Shown: piece by piece, positions 10,593-20,881 of the stretch
How the letters are laid out: every line of letters starts with the position of its first letter
Numbering within the stretch: position 1 is the first letter of the stretch
NCBI GenBank assembly: GCA_022578605.1
Contig: MU394162.1
Coordinates: forward strand, 19,018 to 83,017
Length of the DNA: 64,000 bases
Direction of reading: 5' to 3'
Origin: Camillea tinctor
Taxonomy: Eukaryota > Ascomycota > Sordariomycetes > Xylariales > Xylariaceae
Program-made: the position numbers and the translations under genes
Notes under the pieces: model-generated
The model's database searches: none
Told to the model about the DNA's origin: nothing
Seen by the model: only the letters and a program-made list of their open reading frames with translations

Positions 10593-12948
10593 ATGGATCG
10601 GGTAGGCTCGACGACGAACCATGATGGAACCATCGGATCTGAGTCCGTCGAAAGCGAGGACCCGCCGAAGAAGAGGATCCGCAAATCCCGGAGCCGTGGT
10701 TTGAGGACCAAGACTGGATGGTGAAAACAAGTCCCCAGATTTTACCTACACTACTTTTGACTGTTTTTTTTTTTCCCCAGAAAAATATCGGGCATATGAG
10801 CTAACATGACGTTATATTCCGGGGGACAAAAGCTTGACGTGTCGCAAGCGTCATAAGAAATGCGACGAGAAAAGTACGTATCGTACCGTATCTTTTATTC
10901 TTCTGTCCCTTTTCTTTTTTCGTGTTCCTACATACTGCTTGTTTCACCCTAGGTTAAACTAATTGGGCCAATCTAGCTCCTATATGTGGACCATGTTCCA
11001 TCTCCAGCCGGGATTGTGTTTACGCGGACGCATCTAGACCCAACTCTATCCCTCACACCACCAAAGCTCCTCCTCAAGCGCCTAGCTATGCAGTCAGCAA
11101 GGACGCAAGCACGTCGTCGTCTATAGTGCCTCATGAGGTTACTATACAAGTCGCATCGACACAACATGGGCTTCTACCTCTCTCTGAAAAGGCCCCGTCA
11201 CAGCCCAGTCCTGCCTTCACTGCGGCGGACTCATACCAATACGGCTATTCGCCAGAGACTGTCACCTCTGAGCTGCTGTCGGCGGATCTAGCATCGACAA
11301 AATGGCTGGATCTGCTCGCAACCGATGCAGCGCAGGCGGACGGGGGTTTCTCTCTGGTCCCCAGCCAGATGCCAGAAGGAAGTTTGCCCCATGAGAGCTA
11401 TAGAGCAGAGTTGGCCAGGACTAACAGACTCCAAGACCCGGGTGGTGTAGCAGCGGTGGCAGCAGCAGCAGCAGCCACCACGGCTGCTGCTGCAAGTGAG
11501 AGACATGCATGGCAGTCGGATCAGGATATCGTTCTGCAGAGTCACGAAGCCGCGCTTTTCCGTACATTCGCCGAGCGAGCTGCGTTATGGGTAGGGTGTC
11601 ATTGTGCCAAAAAGAGGGGAGACTCGTTGGAGGAGAGTATCACAAGCTAATTTTTTTGTCCCGTTTTACGAGTAGCTCGATCTCTTCGACCCTATGAAGC
11701 ATTTTTCCACTTATGCAACGCGACTTGCAGTAAGGTTTTATCCGCCAACCTTTTGTTGATATGGTACGGGAATTAAAAAAATGGTTGACGTCTATAGTTA
11801 CGAAATATGGGTTTAATGAAAGCCATCTTGGCCCTGGCGGCTCGACATAATGCCATGGTACGGGCCAACTCGGGACAGGGGGACGCAGATCCAAGCGAAG
11901 CTATACAGTACTATTATGAGACACTTCACTATGTCCAGACGGCTTTGAAGTACAATAGCTATGCCCACTCGGAGGAATTACTGGGAACGGCCCTAGTCAT
12001 CTCAACTTACGAAATGCTCGATGCATCCGATAGTAACTGGCAGAGGCACCTAAAAGGAGTGTTTTGGATCCAACGCTCACAAGATGTGAACGGTGCTTCA
12101 GGGGGGCTTAGACAGTCTGTCTGGTGGGCGTGGCTACGCCAGGATGTGTGGGCAGCGTTCCGGGAGAGACGACGATGCTTCAGCTTCTGGCGGCCCGTGA
12201 AAGACTACCCGGAGCTGAACCAAGACGAGCTGGCAGACCGAGCGATCTACCTGCTATCGCAAGCAGTGAATTACTGCGCTAATGTAGAGAGCGCCATAAC
12301 AAACCCTGAGGCCATGGCGCGGCGTGCAGAAGCGGGGGACATACTCATGGGCATGCTGGAGCGGTGGAAGTCGTTCCTAGGACCCAAATTCTCTCCCCTG
12401 CCTTCGGCGTCAACTGGATCAACGGTATTTGAGCCGATATGGATACACCCGCCGCAATTTGGAGTAGCTATACAGGTCTATAACTTTGCTCGAATATTAA
12501 TAACCCTCCATCGTCCGGCGGTGGCCGGGTTCGACGGATTCATGAAGACCCAGGTTAGTCTAACTTTATATTCCCACACCTGCACGAAAACTCCTCTTGA
12601 ATCAGTTGTCAATTGACTGTAGATGTACCCCTACCAGAGGATATTATCGGAGGCGGTAGCTACTATATGTGGCATAGCGATGGAACTGAAGGACGAGGGC
12701 TGTCAGATATTGTCGGCACAATGTCTGTTCGGAGGTGAGTTTCTAGGCCTTAGAGCCCCCCATACCGGGGTGATTTACCGAGGGTGGTAATGATTAATAA
12801 ATATTTTTATACAGCCGGACTCTGTGCCCAGGACGACGTCAAACGAGAAACGATTATCTCCCTCATTGATGCTTGCGAGGCGAGAACAGGCTGGCCTATG
12901 GCCACCTTACGAAGCGAGTTAAGGGCGGAATGGGCTAAGACTATTTGA
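10593..12948 (+). CDS. Zn2Cys6 fungal transcription factor
   Basis: Seven exons: 10593-10720, 10833-10873, 10977-11590, 11676-11729, 11798-12553, 12623-12734, 12815-12948, giving 612 residues. A basic stretch (PPKKRIRKSRSR) precedes the binuclear cluster at Cys43, 46, 53, 60, 63 and 70 (spacing 2-6-6-2-6, canonical). The cluster is built from three exons: intron 1 splits the first Cys codon and intron 2 lies between Cys53 and Cys60. A Gln/Ser/Ala-rich linker with an Ala/Thr run follows, then the helical region usual for fungal regulators (GLMKAILALAARH, then HSEELLGTALVISTYEMLDA). Branch points such as CTAAC at 10801 support the introns. It sits beside the broken kinase and RpiB genes, so a role as the pathway-specific activator of this cluster is likely but inferred. 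No disruption was seen in it. Confidence 0.85.
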
Positions 12949-13392
12949 AATCATGGAAACACGATGATACAACTTCAGTCGCTTCCTATCATTTCTTCTT
13001 CTTTATTGGCGTTTTGTTATTTTAAGTTCGAGGTGAATGGACCGATACCATATCTGATTTTCTATTTGTACCAAGGTCAGCATAAATTGGGGAATACTGA
13101 GAAGGAAACAAAATGCAAATGTTTGAGCGCGGGGAGGTTAGGCGCAGGGGTGTTACATTATTATTGGTGTAATGACTTCAATATTTGGCGGGATTGGAAA
13201 AGGGGGCAGAGGTGGGCAGTATAGTCTCGTATCTACGTCAACGGTGGAAACCTCCTTTTTAAGGGGCCCTGGATAATAAAAGGATTACGTTCGGACTTCG
13301 AGATGCCTCATTTTCAACCATTTAAATATGTTCTAAAAAAAGTACACAAGACTGGCTCGAATGCGAGGACTATGAAAAGAAGTTGGAGAGGC
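12949..13392. other. 3' flank of the regulator, no gene seen
   Basis: Downstream region of the 10593-12948 gene. An 86-codon open frame at 12964-13224 has no family similarity and is probably 3' UTR. Confidence 0.45.
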
Positions 13393-13493
13393 AAGACTCA
13401 CTAACCTGGAGTTTCTCATAGTCAGGTAGTCTAGGTGTTTGTCATTGTCACCTAGACTACCTGACTATGAGAAACTCCAGGTTAGTGAGTCTT
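13393..13493. repeat. Perfect 45-bp inverted repeat with 11-nt loop
   Basis: The arm 13393-13437 (starting AAGACTCACTAACC) is exactly complementary to 13449-13493; the spacer is 13438-13448. Complementarity resumes for 8 bp outside (13379-13386 with 13500-13507) after a mismatched patch, so the palindrome spans about 129 bp. It lies between the convergent 3' ends of the regulator and the RpiB remnant. It could be a bidirectional terminator, a foldback element or a replication-generated palindrome. Confidence 0.9.
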
Positions 13494-13685
13494 ACTTCGC
13501 CAACTTCTGATATGTTAGACTCTATTAAGGTATATACGTTTTCTTTTAGAAGTTTGCCCTTGTGCGGCTTCCCAGCCAACAGTAAGCCTTTACTCTTCAT
13601 CCTCTTAGGCGTATAGCACCCTACCCCTTTTTCCCTCCTCATACGCATTTCCCTATAAACACACCCACCTCAGGGAGTAAGCCCT

Positions 13686-14475
13686 TCACGCTTCTGTTGC
13701 CTCCTCCTCATAATCACTTATAGCTTGTACCTTTGCCGCAGAAGCTGAATTCTAGAAACAAGCCAACGTTCATATTGAATTGGCAAGAATGTGTTATCAT
13801 ATCTAGCACTTGTCTAAGCACTTTCCCTGCCCCCTTTGCAACTATAACTGATAATCACCGGAGGTCATATCAAACCTCACCAACGACCACCGCACAACGA
13901 AACTGAAGTAAAAGAGAAGAAAGGAGAAACTAAACTCACCGGATCAAACCGATACCCAACCCACTCTTTAACCAACCTCCTCGCTAGCTCCAAACCCACG
14001 ACTCTCTCCCCTAGGCACAGGACCTGCGCATTGTTGCTCAACACCGCCCTCTCGACGCTGAAGCTGTCGTGCGCCGTGACTGCGCGCACACCCGGCACCT
14101 TGTTCGCCGCGATCGCGACCCCCAGACCCGTCTTACACACGAGCTACTGCCTGCGCTGCTGCTACCGCGTAGTGTGGGTATGCTGTCTTGTCGGAAGCGC
14201 TCTTCGGACTTGCGTCCGTGACGCTGGATACGCGCGGGTCGGCGGCGAGGTCTGCAGCTAAGGCGGTCTTGTAGAAGCCGGCGTCGTCGCCGCCGAGGAT
14301 GATGCGGAGGCCCTGGGGGGGAGGGGGCAGAGGTGGACATTGTTAGTGAGGTCGTGTTGTTTAAGAGAAAGGGGGCGGGAGGGGCGAGAAAAGGGGGAGT
14401 TGAAGAATCGGCAGGATAATATGGGTTGGGATGGGCACCTCACGATACTAGACTCCCCCGTACCTGGGCGGCCAT
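13686..14475 (-). pseudogene. RpiB/LacAB-type sugar-phosphate isomerase, frameshifted
   Basis: Exons 14475-14464 (MAAQ), 14312-13940 and 13751-13686 read as an RpiB-family protein: GLRIILGGDDAGFYKTALA, later AYPHYAVAAAQAV, then [55 protein letters not shown] and a last exon NSASAAKVQAISDYEEEATE. The splice sites look sound. In exon 2 the frame shifts between AVAR and VCKTGLG, with a stop at 14135-14133. Family members carry about eight more residues there (G-x-ADRALL-type), so a small out-of-frame deletion of roughly 25 bases is the likely lesion. The family interconverts aldose and ketose phosphates (ribose-5-P, or erythrulose-4-P/erythrose-4-P in erythritol pathways). A sequencing error cannot be excluded, though the loss of several residues argues against it. 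Confidence 0.85.
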
Positions 14476-15180
14476 GAGGCTGCACCTAGATACATATGAT
14501 AAATCCAATCATCTGTCCATGCTCCCCCCCTTTCCCCCTTGCTATACTTCAAGCTCTCCGCTAACATACTAGTCGCATATAATACACGTGGTTCAAACTT
14601 ACGCTAAAGACATAACGGTCCCGAGGCCTTGGACGAGGAACGGATGCCAAGACGTTGCTGGAGCGGTTCGTGCGGTATGTCTAAGCTAGCCCCCTAGCCG
14701 CGACCTCGAGACGCGGTCGTTGGAGAAAAAGATGTGCGGGGATCGTGGGGGGGATGGGGTTCGCGGGGTTCGCTCTCCGTGCCTTGATTTCTACGGTACA
14801 GCGAACCGAATCCTCCACCCCCACGATGGGTTTAGATAGCGTCGTGTCGAGGGCACGAATGAGCTCGACGGCATCGTCGACGTCGGGCGGTTAGATATTA
14901 CGGCTATTGTTTGCCTAGTTTGAGGACCCATCACGGATTCATTACTTTCTCAATCGAAAAGAATTAAAAAAATATTATCGTCACGAGGGAGTCTAAGAAA
15001 CCAATATATCCATCCGACACTAAAAGTGAGGAATTCCTTACGTACCATTTGCGCTGTTGTTACGACAGTGGTTGTGATTGTGGAACAGAAACCAGCTCCA
15101 GCTCTTGCTATAGCACTCCCTATCCAGTTCAACTTTGTGTACCAGTATACTCTCGTTTTACGCATCATCGAATTTTCAAG
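14476..15180. promoter_or_regulatory. Shared upstream region of RpiB remnant and aldolase
   Basis: A 705-bp interval between divergent genes. It should hold the promoters of the isomerase (minus) and the aldolase (plus). A GC-rich patch at 14620-14880 gives no recognisable protein. Confidence 0.4.
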
Positions 15181-16145
15181 ATGGAGTGGAAGAAAGACAA
15201 CAAAACCTACCAGATCCTAAAAGCTGCTGAAGAGGGTGGTTACGGGGTGGTAGCACCCATAGCGTGAGTAGCTAGCTCAGCTTCCCCCTATTCCTATTGC
15301 ACTTGTCATTCCCACCGCCCCTCCCCCTTTCTATTCTCCGCCATTCCCGCACTAACACCCATCCCAGTTACAACATCGAGTGCATCCTAGCCTTCGTCCG
15401 CGCTGCGGAAGCCAAGCGCTCGCCCCTGATCCTCCAAGTATTCCCTTGGGCCATAACCTTCAGCTCGGGCCTGCTCATCCACGCGGCCGCGCACGCCGCG
15501 CGCAGCGCCAGCGTGCCCATCGCGATCCACCTCGACCACGCGCAGGACGAGGCGCTGATCCGGCACGCGGCCGACGCGCTGCCCTTCGACTCCATCATGG
15601 TGGACATGTCGCACCACGAGATGGCCGAGAACCTGGCGCGCACGCGCGAGCTGGTCGCGTACTGCAACGCCCGCCGCATCACCACCGAGGCCGAGCCCGG
15701 CCGCATCGAGGGCGGCGAGGACGGCATCGCCGACACCGCGGACCTCGAGGGCGCCCTCACCACCGAGGACCAGGTCGACGACTTCCTCGCTACCGGCATC
15801 GACTTCCTGGCCCCGGCCTTCGGCAACGTGCACGGCGAGTACGGCGCCCGGGGCGCCGTGCTGGAGTACGAGCGCCTCGAGGCGGTAAGGCGCCGCGCCG
15901 ATGGCCGTGTGCGCGTCGTGCTTCACGGCACTAATGATTTCCCCGAGGACGTCATGAAGAAGTGCATCGCCGGCGGCGTGTCCAAGGTCAACGTTAATAA
16001 GCTCGTGCTCGACGACTATCTAGCTCACCTCAAGGCAAAGGCCCCGACGGCGTCGCTGACGACGCTCATGGAGGAGGGCGTGAAGGAGATACAAAAGTTG
16101 GTGGAGTGGCAGATGGATGTGTGTGGGTCCACGGGGAAAGCCTGA
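15181..16145 (+). CDS. Class II (zinc) ketose-bisphosphate aldolase, GatY/KbaY-Fba type
   Basis: Two exons, 15181-15263 and 15368-16145 (104-nt intron), 286 residues, the usual length for the family. The start is the ATG before EWKKDNKTYQILKAAEEGGY. The zinc ligands are present: His85 in HLDHAQD, His183 in GNVHGEY and His214 in LHGTND. The MVDMSHHEMAEN segment and KVNVNK near 234-239 match the phosphate and substrate loops. The enzyme should reversibly cleave a ketose 1-phosphate or 1,6-bisphosphate to dihydroxyacetone phosphate plus an aldehyde in the cytosol. In this neighbourhood the substrate may be a phosphorylated tetrulose, pentulose or hexulose rather than the glycolytic one; that is inference. 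The coding sequence is much more GC-rich than its flanks and shows no damage. Confidence 0.88.
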
Positions 16146-18906
16146 AAAAAAGGGAAAAAAAAGGGGGGGCGGAAGTGAGGGGGTGGAAGATCGAAACTTT
16201 GGTATATTTTGTACTAGTAACGAATTTTTCTTTTTCTTTTTTTGCCCCCATCTAACCATTCACATTCATAACGTCTTTTTTTGCGATGATTTCAAAATAA
16301 TCAGTGCTTTGTTCTTGCGAATATAATTGCTAGAATGCGAGGTATGCCGTAGGTGCTAACTGGAGGTCACATACAATGTCCCCCAAGTATGGTACATATC
16401 TGACCACCATCATATCCATAATCTAGCTCTCACACTGTGCTAGATTATTGAGGACGGAGTAAAGAATAGCATTTTCGTTCTCTAATGTTACACGATAATA
16501 TCAGGCTCAATACTCACAATTAAGGCCTACATCCTTTGGCTATTGCCTCGTGCCTCTAACAGCGACGCTACCCACATATGTGTCTCTCACGACTGCCGAC
16601 GGAAAACAACCTGATTATCAGGCAACTTGTCCCTCTCCACATCCTCAGTTACTCCGCACCATCGTATGTGACCTGTCTCATGCCATTTTCCACCACGCAG
16701 TGCTAATCCCTGGCTCAGTGGAGCACGAGGAACCGAACCCCTGGCCACGAGGCCACGAGGAGGCGTTGGGGAAACTCCGTCCCATCTGCCATCTCCATCC
16801 GATGCGATGATTACTCATGATATCTGACCAATTGTACGATAGCGCATGTCCTAGAAGAGTAATAAGTTTTCTCTGGTGTACATGAGACAAGCGTCCGCGA
16901 TGTGGGGGAAAAGTGGTAGCGTGGACTCGGGGTAACGATCCTGTTTGTATGTTTGGGTATCTAAGCTTTAGTTATGTTTTGTATACATTTTTCACCTGTC
17001 CTAAGATCTCTAAGGCAAGTATAAAGAGGCCTAGGGCCGAGAATTAGAATTCTTCGGGTTAGGTTCTTACATAATTTGAATCTGTCGTAGGGTGTCATTT
17101 TGGTGGGTAAACTATTTTCAGTTTCTCCTCATACAAATCATACAATGGCATTCTTTTAGGGCCATAGAACGCCAGGCTGCACATTAATGCTATAAAACTA
17201 TATATTATTGGTTTATCTTCAAAAAGTAAAAGATGAGTACCACTATAATACTTTCGTAATATGAAACCCGCATCTATACCGGTCCGCAAGAGAATTGATA
17301 CTAGATTTTGGTAAATCTAACCCCAAAATTAGATTTCAGCAAAGCTAGGCCCAGAAAAGACGCGCAATTCATCATAGTTTCCCTTCATTTTTCAACCCGG
17401 TAGTTTCACTGACGGGTGCAATAAGAAAAGTTCTCTCTCTTGCTAAGCGAAGACAAGGAAGAGGAAGACCTCCCTATAAAAAGCTTCATCATAAGTGAAA
17501 AGATTCTAAAAATAAAAGTTTTGTTAAGCCAAGAGTAAAGTGTGATTAGTCAGACTACAGAATAGGGAAAAGAGGAAAGTGAAGAGAATTCACCACCTAC
17601 CCTCATCTCGAGACTCCTAGAAGCTGCCTACCTTAGGTGAACCGAAGTCCCGAGTGGAAAATCTCTCAAACCATATCTATTTATATTAGTATTGATAGTA
17701 TGTCACTTAGCAAATGATATTTAGGCATTTTAATGCCTTGTTGCAATGAATTTTCCTTGTCATATAACGCACTTACCTATTTACCCCTTAGCTAGAAAAT
17801 GGGCTCCGTATTGATAATGTTCAAAGAGTAAACACGTACGAATCTTGCCATACAGCATTTTCCCTTCCCTAATTCTCACCTGAAACATGATACATCCGAA
17901 TAGATAGACACCTTTGAATATACTTATGACATGACTACCTATTACTTTTAGGGAATAATGAGGTAAGAAATTTCTTAGGTCTCAACTAACATATAAAAGA
18001 TACGCCAGATACAATCGCTGGAGTTTATAATGAAGTATGAAGTGTCACTAACCTGAAATCTCATATTGTTGTTTCAAGCATGTCCTCTCTACATATATCA
18101 GACTGTCTGCAGAGATTCAGAAATTTAGTTCTCGCCTCTTTCTTCTATTACCATATATTTAAGAAGCAGTGTCAGAGGCTTTTATAGGCCACGATCAAAC
18201 GACATCTATCAAACTCAAGTTAGAGTAAAGCAAGCCTACTACATACCTATATATACAAAATGTCTAGTCTAAACCTTCTTTTTTATCCAACCAAAGGCTA
18301 GTCTCATTAAATTCATCATCCCCTCATCACCCCAGGGCTACATATTTGCCAAATCTTTTTGAACAAGACGAGAATAGTACATCGAAGACCGAAGATAAAT
18401 CAATCTCCTCTAGTTAGTATAGGAATTCGAGATGTAGTACCATAATAATGCAAATTTGAAAGTGGGGTTATTTTACTATTTAGTACCTGATAGTCCGCCT
18501 CCCTCAATACCCAGCACCTGCCTCTAAGATGAGGTCGAAATAGTATCCCCGGATATTTATTCGTACCTAGGCGGAGGAATTATTCATGGCTCATAGTAAG
18601 GCAAACCCGGTATAGGCGAAAGGATGGTAAGGACACAACCGTGAGAAAATCATCAAGTCGTCAAAGTCAAGGTGGACCAGAAGACAGAATTAATAATTTG
18701 ATTCAATATACGGTACTCACTAGAAATGCACCTTTGTCATTCATCGAATAGCAAAAGAACAAGAAATATTGAAAAATAAAATAAAAAGCAAAAAATAAAC
18801 AATCAAACGCTTTATTTCTATTACACTCTATGATAGGTAGTGCTACAGGTATCAGAACATGTCCCTCCCTCACGGCAACTACACCAGCGACAACGTCCCC
18901 TCCCCA
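16146..18906. other. Long AT-rich intergenic stretch, no gene seen
   Basis: About 2.8 kb without a credible protein or RNA gene. A 64-codon open frame on the minus strand at 17095-17289 has no family similarity. The stretch separates the aldolase from the SDR within the putative cluster and could hold a relic too decayed to read. Confidence 0.5.
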
Positions 18907-19834
18907 CTACCAAGCACCGACGATGCCCGCGATAGGAATGTCGATACCGGTAGTATACGTCGCCGTGTCGCTAAGCAAGTACACATAAGCGCCGCCGAGC
19001 TCCTGCGGCAGAGCGAGGCGGGGCATTCCGCCGTAGTACTTCATCTTGGTGTCCCAGTCGAGGCTCGTCTCGACGTAGTAGGTGAGCGCAGTCTTGACGA
19101 AGCCGGGGGATATGCTGTTGACGCGGATGCCGTACTGGGCCCACTCCATGGCGAGGGTGTGCGTCATGTTGCGGACGGCGGCCTTGGTGCCGCCGTAGGG
19201 GGCCGAGGGCGCCGCGCGGTTGGGCCGGTACGACGTCATCGAGGCCGTGAACACGATCGACCCCCTGGTCTTGAGCTCGATGAACTTGCGCGCCGCCGCC
19301 GTCGCGCAGATCCACGACCCCCGCACGTTGAGCTTGTACAGCGCCTCGAACTGCTCCATCGTGAAGTCCAGCGCCGGCTGGTGCTTCGTCGCCCCCGCGT
19401 TGGCGATCATCCCGTCGTACCGCCCCTTCACCGCGGCGATTTGGTCGATCGCCGCTTTCACGCTCTCCTCGCTCGTCACGTCCGTCTTGATGTACTCGAG
19501 CCGCCCCGGGTACCGCTTCGATAGCGCGGCGAAGTCCTCGCCTGGAGTCGAGATGTCGAGGGAGAACACGGCACCTGCCGAGTTGGCGAGGCAGACTTCG
19601 GCTAGGCCGAGACCGATTCCTTGGTTTGCGCCGGTGACTGGCGGAAGGGATGGGGATAAGCACTTTGGCCAGGAATAAGAGCTGTTTTATCAGGAGAAGC
19701 TTACTCGAGATGACTTTCTTGTCTAACGTTATCTGCCAGTTGTGGCCGGGCTGTGGGAGCGTGCTGGGATAGTTGTCGGCTACCGTAGGAGCAGCATCGC
19801 TGCCCGTAGCAGATGATTCAGCAGTGGGTGACAT
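18907..19834 (-). CDS. Sorbose-reductase-like short-chain dehydrogenase
   Basis: Exons 19834-19705 and 19637-18907, 286 residues. The start is the ATG opening MSPTAESSATGSDAAP; about 40 residues precede the fold, typical of the Sou2-like group. The cofactor motif is TGANQGIG (Thr45 to Gly52), followed by D71 after strand 2. NAG is at 123-125, the catalytic Ser at 176 (FTASMTSY), and Tyr191 and Lys195 lie in YGGTK. Family members reduce or oxidise ketoses and polyols with NAD(P). Here it may be the polyol dehydrogenase that makes the ketose for the neighbouring kinase. It is divergent from the transporter at 20882 with about 1 kb between. A 36-bp tandem duplication lies just upstream of the start. 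No lesion seen. Confidence 0.88.
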
Positions 19835-19851
19835 TTTGTGTAGATAGCGAG

Positions 19852-19923
19852 GGAGATGTGATGTGAAGGTGTGTAAAGGGAGACTCGGGAGATGTGATGT
19901 GAAGGTGTGTAAAGGGAGACTCG
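19852..19923. repeat. Perfect 36-bp tandem duplication in the SDR leader
   Basis: Two identical 36-bp units, 19852-19887 and 19888-19923, each starting GGAGATGTGATG. They lie 18 bases upstream of the SDR start codon, so they are probably transcribed as 5' leader. Confidence 0.9.
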
Positions 19924-20881
19924 GGAGAGAGAGATGGAGGATTAGAGACTTCGCAAGAGATGAAGTTCGACGGATGATTAATGGAAATGGTTGTGAGAAA
20001 GACACAAATCCTCTTTGCTACGTGCTTTTAAAGAGAGGGAAGAACACTATAGTAACACTATGATGCAAGAATTCCCTCGAACTACCCAAACCATCCCCTT
20101 GACTCCCGTCATCCTTCCCGGGGTGCTCCATATATCTAGGTACTTACGGGTCCCAGCAGCCAACACACTAAGGACGCAACCAAGATTTCGTATGCTCTAG
20201 GGCCACTGTCGCATGATTCTTGCACTTCAGCACCAAGATATACCGCGTTACGGTACGTCCGGCGAGTTGGCCGGTGAATATAGTCGTGAGTAGTATGCAA
20301 TGCTCTCGCGGGCGGGAGGATGTTGCCTCGAGTCGCGGGCACTCTCCCCGGATTATTTCCCTCTAGTCCCGCTCGGGGTGGACTCTGAGCGCTGCAACGT
20401 TCTCAGCTGATGGCCGCGTCTCGATGCTACCGGGCGCTTACCTAACCTAACATTTATATGCGTGTTGGTGACCGGCGACATGGGTTGTCCCAACGAACAA
20501 TACGCAGCTAACCCAAACCAGTTCTGAGAGAAACGAAGACCCAGTTCTGCCTCGTAAGATTATGCGGAGTCCCCATGGTGACCCCAAACACCGGCGTTCC
20601 CACCCCCATGGGCTTAGGCGACGGGGCTTCTCCGCGAAAATGACGTGAGGCGTCTTTTCTTAGGAATCATTATTTCCGATGGTGTTTTGGGGGAATGGTT
20701 CATAAGTCTGTCGTCGTTGATTATAAGCATAAGGCTCGCGATAAGACTTCGTTTTAATCGGGTGCACTTATAGAGAGTCTGATCCTATACCTCGTTCCTG
20801 GCACCGGCAATCTCCAGTTTTCCGCAGCTCGAATCAAATTTTTCGAGGCGCCTCTTGAGAAACTTCAAACAGCCGTCTATC
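19924..20881. promoter_or_regulatory. Divergent promoter region, SDR and MFS transporter
   Basis: A roughly 950-bp interval between two head-to-head genes of the putative cluster. A CCTAA-type tract occurs at 20440-20452. No gene seen. Confidence 0.4.

Noticed and set aside
10801..10845. Zinc cluster lacking its first cysteine (Ser instead)
   Set aside because: Splicing exon 1 (ending GGATG) to the base after 10832 supplies the Cys and gives canonical spacing.
12964..13224. 86-codon frame downstream of the regulator
   Set aside because: No family similarity and it lies in the probable 3' UTR.
14110..14150. A 34-nt intron that would rescue the RpiB frame
   Set aside because: Too short for fungal splicing, no branch point, and it would remove the catalytic Cys.
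15380..15934. Long open frames on both strands overlapping the aldolase
   Set aside because: They are Arg/His/Pro-rich shadows of a GC-rich gene whose true frame has the zinc ligands and family motifs.
16715..16765. tRNA-like GGTTCGGTTCC motif on the minus strand
   Set aside because: The T-stem pairs only in part and no matching acceptor or anticodon arm could be found upstream.
17095..17289. 64-codon minus-strand frame
   Set aside because: No recognisable motif and an isolated position in AT-rich DNA; likely chance.
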